DNA from: Geminicoccaceae bacterium
Lineage (GTDB): Bacteria > Pseudomonadota > Alphaproteobacteria > Geminicoccales > Geminicoccaceae
DNA: 32,028 bases
Assembly (NCBI GenBank): GCA_023512415.1
Contig: JAILZQ010000017.1
Span: forward strand, 1 to 32,028
Direction: 5' to 3'
Below, piece by piece: positions 23,360-30,322 of the stretch. A program made the position numbers and the translations under genes. The notes beneath the pieces were generated by a model. That model saw only the letters and a list, made by a program, of their open reading frames with translations, did no database searches and was not told the origin of the DNA. Position 1 is the first letter of the stretch. Each line of letters opens with the position of its first letter.

Positions 23360-25433
23360 GGCGGGCCACCTCCCCGCGACGCGCCCGCTGCCGGCGGATC
23401 TCGACCATCGAGCGGCTCGCGCGGATCGCCTCGCCGAGCGTCGCCATCCCCCGCAGCTCGAGCATGCCGATCAGCCGGACCAGGATCTCGGCGGTGGCGA
23501 GGCTGTCGCCGAGTGCGGTGTGCCGGCCGCGGATCTCGACCCCGAGGCGGGCGGCCACGCCGTCCAGACTGTGGTCGCCCTCCTGGTCCTGCAGCAGGGC
23601 GGAGATCAAGAGCGTGTCGAGCACCGGTTGATCGAGACGGATCCCGGCGCCCGCTTCGTATTTGTGCAAAAAGGCCAAGTCGAAGGCGGCGTTGTGGGCG
23701 ACCAGCACGGCACCCTCGGCGAAGCGGGCGAAGCGGGCGAGGACGAGCTCGGGCGGCGGCTTGCCGCGGATCATCTCGGGCGTGATGCCGTGGAAGCGGA
23801 TCGACGCCTCGGGGATCGGCCGGCCGGGATCGACCAGGCAGTCGAAGACCTCGCCGTGGATCACCCGGCCGTTGACCACCCGGACCGCGGCGAGCTGGAG
23901 CAGGTCGTCGGTCTCGGCATCGAGGCCCGTGGTCTCGCAATCGAGCACCACGTAAGTGAGCGAACGCAAGGGGCGCGCCTCGAGAGCGCCGGCCGAAGGC
24001 GCGAGGTCGAAGTCGTAGAATTCGGGCCGGGCCGGGAGCACCGGCGCGACGCGGACGGGGTGGAGGCCGGTCGGGGGCGGCAGCGGGAAGTGGAGGGCCG
24101 CGCCGTCGGCGGTGGCCGCCACCCAGGGCTCCGCGCCGTGCCGCTCGGCGATCTCGCGGGCCGTGAAGGGCAGGCCGAAGCGGTCGAGCTTGCCGTCGAG
24201 CCAGGCGTCGAGTTCGGCGCGGGTCGGCACCGGACCGGTCCAGGCGAGGCGCAGCGTGACCCCGCTCGGCCGCGCGCGGGCCGACAGCCGGGCCTCGCGC
24301 ACGCCCCGCCCGGCGAGTTCTTCGAGGAAGCTCGCGAGCAGGCTCACGAGCGTCGCGCAGTCGGCGCTCGCCCACACGCTCTCGCCCTCGCCGCCGAGCT
24401 GGACCGGCACGCCGAGCGTGGCGAGCCGCTCGGCCAGGACGTCGCGCAGGTCGCCGCTCGCAACGTCGTACAGCGGCCATTGGCGGAGTGTCAGGGCGCG
24501 GGCCTCGCCGGCGAGCTCGGCCAAGAGCTTCTCGAGCCGGCCCGCCTCTTCCTCGACCACCCGGGCGAACCAACCGCTCTGCTCGTCCGGCTGGCTGTCG
24601 CGCAGGACTTCGGCGGCGGCGCGGATCGATGCGACCGGGCCGCGCCAGGCGGTCTCCAGCTGGTCCAACAGCCGGCCGGTACCGCTCGCCACCTGCAGCC
24701 CGGCCTCGGCGATCGCCAGCACGAAGCCCTCGCTGCCGGGCAGCTCCTCGCCCACCAGGCTCAGCCGGCAGCGCAGCAGCCGGCCGGTCTCGCCGGCCGC
24801 GGCGATGAACGGCTCGCCGGCCCGCGCCGGGCCGCCGGCCGCCGTCCGGCGCAACAGGTCGACGTGGTAGGCGAGCGTCTCGCGCGAGACCACCTCGAAG
24901 ATCGAGCGGCCGAGGCCGAGCCCGGCAGGCGACCCCAGAAGGGTCACCGCGGCGTCGTTGTAGAGCAGGATCCGCCCGTCCGGGGCGCAGTGGACGAGCC
25001 CCTCGCCGACGTCCTTCAGAATCGCCGCGAGCCGGCGCCGATCGGCCTCGGCGGCGGCCTTGGCCCGGGCGCGCTCTTCGGCGAGCCGTTGCTCCGCCCC
25101 CGCGACCCGCTCGAGCAGCTCGTCGAGCCGCCCGGGCAGGGCGCCGAGCGCGTGCCGCGCCGGCAGCGCGAGCTGCTCGCGCCGGCCGGTCCCGAGCACG
25201 GTCTCGATCGCCCGGGCGAGCGCGCGGGCCGGCGCCAACACGAGGCGGTCGACCGCCGCCGCGGCGGCGAGGCAGCCCGCCGCGAGCAGCGCGCCGATCG
25301 CGAGTGCCGCACCGCCGGCCGCCGGTGCGGTGCCGTGGAGTTGGGCCGAGGCGAAGATGCCGAGGCCGAAGGCGGCGGCCGCCAGGGTGCCGCTGGAGAG
25401 CCAGAGCAGACCGCGGGGCTCCGGCAACGTCAC
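23352..25433 (-). CDS. Membrane-anchored PAS/pseudo-kinase fused to a DEDDh 3'-5' exonuclease
   Basis: This 693-residue protein starts at GTG 25433, 5 bases after the response regulator stop. It has two N-terminal membrane helices (about 10-32 and 38-61), a coiled coil (about 100-135) and a PAS domain (about 133-245). A histidine-kinase-like helical segment follows (about 253-312); it keeps RGPVASIRAAAEVL but has T261 where the phosphoacceptor histidine should be. The ATPase-like region (about 325-455) lacks clear G boxes. The C-terminus (493-640s) is a DnaQ-type exonuclease with D498, E500, D585, H638 and D643. DnaQ domains remove 3' nucleotides; here the domain may be regulated by a membrane sensor. 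It overlaps the next small gene. Confidence 0.85.
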   Translation of the reverse strand: MTLPEPRGLLWLSSGTLAAAAFGLGIFASAQLHGTAPAAGGAALAIGALLAAGCLAAAAAVDRLVLAPARALARAIETVLGTGRREQLALPARHALGALPGRLDELLERVAGAEQRLAEERARAKAAAEADRRRLAAILKDVGEGLVHCAPDGRILLYNDAAVTLLGSPAGLGLGRSIFEVVSRETLAYHVDLLRRTAAGGPARAGEPFIAAAGETGRLLRCRLSLVGEELPGSEGFVLAIAEAGLQVASGTGRLLDQLETAWRGPVASIRAAAEVLRDSQPDEQSGWFARVVEEEAGRLEKLLAELAGEARALTLRQWPLYDVASGDLRDVLAERLATLGVPVQLGGEGESVWASADCATLVSLLASFLEELAGRGVREARLSARARPSGVTLRLAWTGPVPTRAELDAWLDGKLDRFGLPFTAREIAERHGAEPWVAATADGAALHFPLPPPTGLHPVRVAPVLPARPEFYDFDLAPSAGALEARPLRSLTYVVLDCETTGLDAETDDLLQLAAVRVVNGRVIHGEVFDCLVDPGRPIPEASIRFHGITPEMIRGKPPPELVLARFARFAEGAVLVAHNAAFDLAFLHKYEAGAGIRLDQPVLDTLLISALLQDQEGDHSLDGVAARLGVEIRGRHTALGDSLATAEILVRLIGMLELRGMATLGEAIRASRSMVEIRRQRARRGEVARRA

Positions 25434-25438
25434 GCTCC

Positions 25439-25810
25439 TCAGCCGACGTCGAGCATGCGCTTGACCTGCTCGACGAGCTCGCGGGTCGAGAAGGGCTTGG
25501 TCACGTAGGCGTCGGCGCCGAGCGCCAGGCCGCGCTCGCGCTCCGCCTCGCGTCCGCGGGCCGTGAGCATGATGATCTTGGTCCCCCGCCATTCGGGCTT
25601 GGCGCGGATCCGCTCGCAGACCTCGTAGCCGTCGAACTCCGGCATCATGACGTCGAGCAGCATGAGGTCGGGCGGCTCACCCTCGAGCGCCCTCAAGGCT
25701 TCGCCGCCGCTCCTCGCCACCTGCACCTCGAAGCCGGCGCGCCGCATCAAGAACTCGAGGCTCAAGACGATGTTGGGCTCGTCGTCGACCACCAGCACAC
25801 GTTTGGCCAT
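25439..25810 (-). CDS. Single-domain response regulator (CheY-like receiver)
   Basis: This 123-residue receiver has no output domain. The acidic pocket is D9-D10-E11 (VVDDEPN), the phosphoacceptor is D53 (LLDVMMPEFDG), and the switch residues are T83 and K105 (YVTKPFSTRELVEQVKRML). The start is ATG 25810 with a GGGGAGG 6 bases upstream. It is the first gene of the leftward operon with the exonuclease fusion, the small membrane protein and the SSS kinase, so that kinase is its likely phosphodonor. Without a DNA-binding domain it must act by protein contact or in a phosphorelay; the target is not visible here. It is divergent from ettA, with about 200 bases between. Confidence 0.94.
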   Translation of the reverse strand: MAKRVLVVDDEPNIVLSLEFLMRRAGFEVQVARSGGEALRALEGEPPDLMLLDVMMPEFDGYEVCERIRAKPEWRGTKIIMLTARGREAERERGLALGADAYVTKPFSTRELVEQVKRMLDVG

Positions 25811-26013
25811 CGTCGCCTCCCCGCCCGGCGCGGGTGAGCCCGCTCGGGGGTCCGGTTACACCCGTTTCCGCCAATAACCCCTCCCGAGCAAGGCCCTAAG
25901 GGACGCGTTGCCGCGCCCGGCCGGGGCGACCGCTTCCGCGACCGCCGGGGATGCGCTAGAAGGTGCGCCGCTCGTCCCACCCTCCCCTTCCCACCGATCC
26001 TTCGAGGAGCCGC

Positions 26014-27696
26014 ATGGCCGCCTACCAATACATCTTCGTGATGCGACGGCTGACCAAGATCTATCCGGGCGGCAAGAAGATCCTGGAGAACGTCACCCTC
26101 GCCTTTCTTCCCGGTGCCAAGATCGGCGTGCTCGGCATCAATGGTGCGGGCAAGTCGACCTTGCTGCGGATCATGGCCGGCATCGACAAGGATTTCTCGG
26201 GCGAGGCTTGGGCCGCGGAAGGGGTGAAGGTCGGCTTTCTGGAGCAGGAGCCCCGGCTCGACCCGAGCAAGGACGTGCTCGGCAACGTGATGGACGGGGT
26301 CGCCGAGACCAAGGCGCTGCTCGACCGGTTCGATGCGATCTCCGCCCGCTTCGCCGAGCCCTTGGACGAGGAGGAGATGAACGCGCTCCTGGCCGAGCAG
26401 GCCGAGCTCCAAGAGAAGATCGACGCCTGCCAGGGCTGGGAGCTGCAGCGCCAGCTCGAGATCGCCATGGACGCGCTGCGCTGCCCGCCGGGCGATGCCG
26501 ACGTGACCCGGCTCTCGGGTGGCGAGCGGCGGCGAGTGGCGCTTTGCCGTCTTTTGCTTTCCCAGCCCGACCTGCTCTTGCTCGACGAGCCGACCAACCA
26601 TCTCGACGCCGAGTCGGTCGCCTGGCTCGAGCGCTACCTCAAGGAGTACAAGGGCACGGTCGTGGCCGTCACCCACGACCGCTACTTCCTCGACAACGTG
26701 GCGGGCTGGATCCTCGAGCTCGACCGCGGCCGGGCCTATCCCTACGAGGGGAATTATTCGGGGTGGCTCGAGCAGAAGCGCAAACGGCTCGAGCAGGAGG
26801 AGCGCGAAGAGGTCGCCCGGCAGCGGACGCTCGCCCGCGAGCAGGAATGGATCGCCGCCTCGCCGCGCGCCCGGCAGGCCAAGGCCAAGGCCCGCGTGCA
26901 GGCCTACGAGGAGCTCTTGCGCCAGGCCCAGGAGCGGGCGCCGGGCAGCGCCCAGATCGTCATTCCGCCGGGCCCGCGCCTCGGCGATCTCGTGGTCGAG
27001 GCCGATGGCCTGGCCAAGGGCTACGGCGATCGGTTGCTGTTCGAGAACCTCTCCTTCCGCCTGCCGCCCGGTGGGATCGTCGGCGTGATCGGCCCCAACG
27101 GCGCCGGCAAGACGACCTTGTTCCGGATGATCGTGGGGCAAGAGAAACCCGATGCCGGCAGCCTTCGGATCGGCGACACGGTCGTGCTCGGCTATGTCGA
27201 TCAGAGCCGCGACGCGCTCCACCCCGATCGGACGGTGTGGGAGGAGATCTCGGAGGGCAAGGACGTGATCCAGCTCGGCAAACACACCATGCCGAGCCGG
27301 GCCTACGTCGCCGCGTTCAACTTCCGCGGCGCCGATCAGCAGAAGAAGGTCGGGCAGCTCTCCGGCGGCGAGCGCAACCGGGTCCACATGGCCAAGCTGT
27401 TGAAGTCCGGTGCCAACGTCATCCTCTTGGACGAGCCGACCAACGATCTCGACGTCGACACGCTGCGGGCGCTCGAGGACGCGCTGTTGGACTTCGCCGG
27501 CTGTGCGGTGATCATCAGCCACGACCGCTGGTTCCTCGATCGGATCTGTACCCACATCCTCGCCTTCGAGGGCGATTCGCGGGTCGTTTGGTTCGAGGGC
27601 AACTACCAGGACTACGAGGCCGATCGGCACCGCCGGCTGGGCAACGCCGCGGACCAGCCGCACCGGATCCGCTACAAGCCCTTGCGGGTGGCGTGA
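26014..27696 (+). CDS. ettA: Energy-dependent translational throttle protein EttA (ABC-F)
   Basis: This 560-residue soluble twin-ABC ATPase closely follows EttA along its length. First cassette: Walker A GINGAGKS 41-48, signature LSGGERRR 167-174, DEPTNHLD 191-198. An arm insertion is at about 95-139, and the linker (about 250-315) has the basic ABC-F character. Second cassette: GPNGAGKT 360-367, LSGGERNR 449-456, DEPTNDLD 473-480, [10 protein letters not shown] 501-510. [11 protein letters not shown] and YKPLRVA at the end match the EttA subfamily. EttA binds the ribosomal E site and gates early elongation according to the ATP/ADP ratio. The start is ATG 26014, with GAGGAG 4 bases upstream; an in-frame upstream extension was rejected. 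It is probably the first gene of its transcript. Confidence 0.96.
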   Translation: MAAYQYIFVMRRLTKIYPGGKKILENVTLAFLPGAKIGVLGINGAGKSTLLRIMAGIDKDFSGEAWAAEGVKVGFLEQEPRLDPSKDVLGNVMDGVAETKALLDRFDAISARFAEPLDEEEMNALLAEQAELQEKIDACQGWELQRQLEIAMDALRCPPGDADVTRLSGGERRRVALCRLLLSQPDLLLLDEPTNHLDAESVAWLERYLKEYKGTVVAVTHDRYFLDNVAGWILELDRGRAYPYEGNYSGWLEQKRKRLEQEEREEVARQRTLAREQEWIAASPRARQAKAKARVQAYEELLRQAQERAPGSAQIVIPPGPRLGDLVVEADGLAKGYGDRLLFENLSFRLPPGGIVGVIGPNGAGKTTLFRMIVGQEKPDAGSLRIGDTVVLGYVDQSRDALHPDRTVWEEISEGKDVIQLGKHTMPSRAYVAAFNFRGADQQKKVGQLSGGERNRVHMAKLLKSGANVILLDEPTNDLDVDTLRALEDALLDFAGCAVIISHDRWFLDRICTHILAFEGDSRVVWFEGNYQDYEADRHRRLGNAADQPHRIRYKPLRVA

Positions 27697-27755
27697 CCTG
27701 TGACCGCCGCGATCGCTAAAGTGCGAGCCGCGGCGCGGCGGTACGGAGGGATGCC

Positions 27756-28220
27756 ATGGCGAAGGATCGATGGGACTGGAACGGGCTCGCTGCGGCGCTC
27801 GCCGCCCCGCTCCTCCTCGCAGGCTGCGTCGACCCGCTCGTCAACCGCCCTACGGGCGAGGCCGAGCGCTGGAGAGGCCGGGCCGAAGCGGTAGAGACCG
27901 CGGAAGGCCGTTGCCCTCCGGTCGAGTTCGAGCTGTTCCGCGACGCCCTCGCGATCGGCGGCACGGCGCGCGAGGTGGGTGCCGCGGAGACCGGGCTCGC
28001 CGCGACCGGCGGCTGGTGGGTGGAGGGCACCGTCAACCCGAACGGCAGCTTCTTGTTCACCCTGCGCCGGCAGGGGCCGCTACTCGTCGAGGGTCCGCGG
28101 CCGGCTTCGGTCTGGCGCGGACGGTTCGGTACGGGCGAAGTGGTGGCGGTCGAACAGCCGCCCTCCTGCGGCCGCCGGGTGCGGCTCGTGCGCGAGGCGG
28201 GGGGAGCACCGGCCTCCTGA
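27756..28220 (+). CDS. Small lipoprotein of unknown function
   Basis: This 154-residue protein has a lipoprotein signal: a hydrophobic stretch from about residue 10 and a lipobox LLAGC with C24, so it is probably anchored to a membrane facing the periplasm. The mature part looks beta-rich, with alternating patterns such as WWVEGTVNPNGSFLFTLRR (87-105). Two more cysteines, C53 (GRCPP) and C138 (PPSCGRR), could form a disulphide. I recognise no family. The start is ATG 27756, with GGAGGG 5 bases upstream. It follows ettA by 59 bases and precedes the channel gene by 8 bases, so it probably shares a transcript with the channel. Confidence 0.75.
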   Translation: MAKDRWDWNGLAAALAAPLLLAGCVDPLVNRPTGEAERWRGRAEAVETAEGRCPPVEFELFRDALAIGGTAREVGAAETGLAATGGWWVEGTVNPNGSFLFTLRRQGPLLVEGPRPASVWRGRFGTGEVVAVEQPPSCGRRVRLVREAGGAPAS

Positions 28221-28228
28221 GGCGGCCC

Positions 28229-29434
28229 GTGGCGCTGCGCGCGCGCATCTACGAGCTGATCGAGGACGAGGAAGCGAGTGGCCCCGCCGTCCACGCGGTA
28301 CGGGGCGGTCTGGCCCTCGCGATCCTCGCGGCCTCGCTCCTCGTGGTGGTCGAATCGGTCGAGCCTTGGGCCGAGCGGATCGGCTTCGCTCTGGCAACGG
28401 GCGAACTCGCCTTCATGCTCCTCTTCACGCTCGAATACGCGCTCCGGCTCTGGGTCGCCGTGGAAGACCGGGCCGGCCGCTACGGCCATCCGATCCTGGG
28501 CCGGCTGCGCTGGGCCGCCACTCCTTCGGCCGTGGCCGACCTCGTGGCCGTGCTGCCGTTCTGGCTGGCGCCGCTCCTGCCGACCGATCTCTTCCTGCTG
28601 CGGCTTTTGCGGCTGCTCCGAATCCTCAAGATCGTGCGGCTGTCGCCGGCGCTCGCCACCTTCCAGGTCGTGCTGCACGCCCAGCGCCGTCAGCTCGCGG
28701 CGGTGGGCCTCTTGCTCGCCATCCTCCTCCTGCTGCTCGCCGGTGCCATGCACGCGATCGAGGGCCGGGTGCAGCCCGAGGCCTTCGGCTCCATCCCCAA
28801 GGCCCTCTATTGGGCGGTCGTGACCCTCGCCACGGTCGGCTACGGCGACGTCGTGCCGGTGACCCCGCTCGGCCGACTGGTGGCGGGCGGTGCCGCCCTC
28901 TTGAGCCTCGCCACGATCGCCTTCCCGACCGCGATCTTGGGCGCCGGCTTCGTGCGCGAGATGCAGCAGCAGGATTTCCTCGCCCGCGCCGGCATGGTCG
29001 CCCGGGTGCCGCTGTTCCGCCACCTGCCGCCCGCCCAGCTCGCCGAGATCACCGCCCTCCTCCACCAGCGCAACCTGCCGCCGCGCTACACGATCATCCG
29101 ACGGGGCGAGCATCCCGAGGCCATGTACTTCATCGACCAGGGTCGGGTCGTGATGCGGGTGGGAGAGCGGCGGATCGTGCTCGGGCCCGGCAGCTTCTTC
29201 GGCGAGCTCGCGCTGCTCGAGGGCCGACCGCGCGAGGCCACGGTCATCACCTTGACCTCCTGCCGGCTCCTCGAACTCGACGCGAGCGACTTCCACCGGC
29301 TGATCGGTGGCGATCCGGAGCTGCGCCGGAACCTCCTCGCCGAGGCGCGCGAGCGGGCGCGCAGCATCGGCCACCCCCTGCCGGGCGAGGCCGAGGCCGG
29401 AGCGGGATCCGGCGGTCGGGCCTCGGACAGCTGA
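28229..29434 (+). CDS. Voltage-sensor potassium channel with cyclic nucleotide-binding domain
   Basis: This 401-residue inner-membrane channel has six helices: S1 about 23-43, S2 52-75, S3 99-115, S4 119-138, S5 155-175 and S6 213-243. S4 has positive charges at every third position: R125, R128, R131, K134, R137. The pore filter is TVGYGD (202-207), diagnostic of potassium selectivity. The C-terminal domain (about 258-370) is a cyclic nucleotide-binding fold with FFGELALLEGRPREATV (323-339), where E325 and R335 sit at the phosphate-cassette positions. The build resembles bacterial MloK1-type cyclic-nucleotide-gated channels. The start is GTG 28229, supported by GAGG 6 bases upstream; no better start precedes it. 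An adenylate cyclase gene lies about 0.9 kb downstream on the other strand. Confidence 0.92.
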   Translation: MALRARIYELIEDEEASGPAVHAVRGGLALAILAASLLVVVESVEPWAERIGFALATGELAFMLLFTLEYALRLWVAVEDRAGRYGHPILGRLRWAATPSAVADLVAVLPFWLAPLLPTDLFLLRLLRLLRILKIVRLSPALATFQVVLHAQRRQLAAVGLLLAILLLLLAGAMHAIEGRVQPEAFGSIPKALYWAVVTLATVGYGDVVPVTPLGRLVAGGAALLSLATIAFPTAILGAGFVREMQQQDFLARAGMVARVPLFRHLPPAQLAEITALLHQRNLPPRYTIIRRGEHPEAMYFIDQGRVVMRVGERRIVLGPGSFFGELALLEGRPREATVITLTSCRLLELDASDFHRLIGGDPELRRNLLAEARERARSIGHPLPGEAEAGAGSGGRASDS

Positions 29435-29445
29435 GACGTCTCAGC
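29430..29445. repeat. Perfect 16-base palindrome spanning two convergent stop codons
   Basis: GCTGAGACGTCTCAGC is its own reverse complement. It contains the TGA of the channel gene (29432-29434) and the TCA (TGA on the minus strand, 29441-29443) of the dehalogenase gene. It may act as a weak bidirectional hairpin terminator in the 6-base gap, although a perfect palindrome needs to open its centre to form a loop. Confidence 0.6.
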
Positions 29446-30322
29446 CGGCGAGGAAGCGCGCCAGGGCCGAGGCGGTCGCCTCGGGCACCTCCTCGGGTAG
29501 GAAATGGCCGCACGGCAGGGCCTCGCCCTCGACCGGCCCCGCGGCCTTCTCCCGCCAGGTGGCGAGCACGTCGAACCGGCGGTGCATCAACCCCTTCTCG
29601 CCCCAGAGGACCAAGAGCGGGCAGGCGATCCGCCGATCGGCGTCGGCCGCGTCGTGCTCGAGGTCGATCGTGGCCGCGGCGCGGTAGTCCTCGCAGCTCG
29701 CATGGATCGTGGCGGGGTCGCGGAACGCCGTCCGATAGGCGTCGAGCGCGGGCCGCTCGAAGGGCTCGAGGTCGTGCGTGCCCGACCAGCGGGCCAACAG
29801 CGTCTCGAGCCAGAGGTCGGGGTCGGCGCCGATCATCCGCTCGGGCAAGGGCGCCGGCTGGGCCAAAAAGAACCAGTGGAAATAGCCCAGGGCGAGCTCG
29901 CGATCGGTCGCGGCGAAGACCGTCCGGGTGGGCACGATGTCGAGCACCGCGAGCCTCTCGACCCGTTCGGGACGGTCGAGGGCGAGGCGGTGCGCCACCC
30001 GGCCACCACGATCGTGGCCGGCGAGGGCGAACCGCGGATAGCCGAGCGTGGCCATGAGCTCGACGAGATCACTCGCGCTCGCCCGCTTGGCGTAGGTCCG
30101 GTGCTCGGGGTCGCCGGGCGGCTTGGCCGAGGCCCCGTAGCCGCGCAGGTCCGGGCAGACGACGGTGTGGCGGGCCGCCAGCAGGGGTGCCACCCGGTGC
30201 CACATGGCGTGGCATTGCGGGTAGCCGTGCAGCAGGAGGACGGGCGGCCCCGAGCCGCCGATACGGACCGCGATCTCGCCGACCGTGCAGCGGATCCGGC
30301 GCAAGGCGAAGCCCTCGAACAT
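29441..30322 (-). CDS. Haloacetate (fluoroacetate) dehalogenase family alpha/beta hydrolase
   Basis: This 293-residue alpha/beta hydrolase has the residue set of fluoroacetate dehalogenases. The nucleophile is D104 in GHDRGGR, the carboxylate-binding arginines are R105 and R108, D128 is the supporting acid and H273 the base (PCGHFLPEE). The halide pocket is H149-W150 (GYFHWFFLAQP) and Y213 (EDYRAAATIDLE). Spacing follows the structurally known enzyme almost exactly, with a constant offset. Members replace the halogen of 2-haloacids (fluoro- or chloroacetate) by hydroxyl in the cytoplasm, EC 3.8.1.3. The start is ATG 30322, overlapping the upstream cyclase stop (TGATG), so the two are coupled. 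A frame extension upstream lies inside the cyclase gene and was not used. Activity is inferred, not shown. Confidence 0.87.
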   Translation of the reverse strand: MFEGFALRRIRCTVGEIAVRIGGSGPPVLLLHGYPQCHAMWHRVAPLLAARHTVVCPDLRGYGASAKPPGDPEHRTYAKRASASDLVELMATLGYPRFALAGHDRGGRVAHRLALDRPERVERLAVLDIVPTRTVFAATDRELALGYFHWFFLAQPAPLPERMIGADPDLWLETLLARWSGTHDLEPFERPALDAYRTAFRDPATIHASCEDYRAAATIDLEHDAADADRRIACPLLVLWGEKGLMHRRFDVLATWREKAAGPVEGEALPCGHFLPEEVPEATASALARFLAG

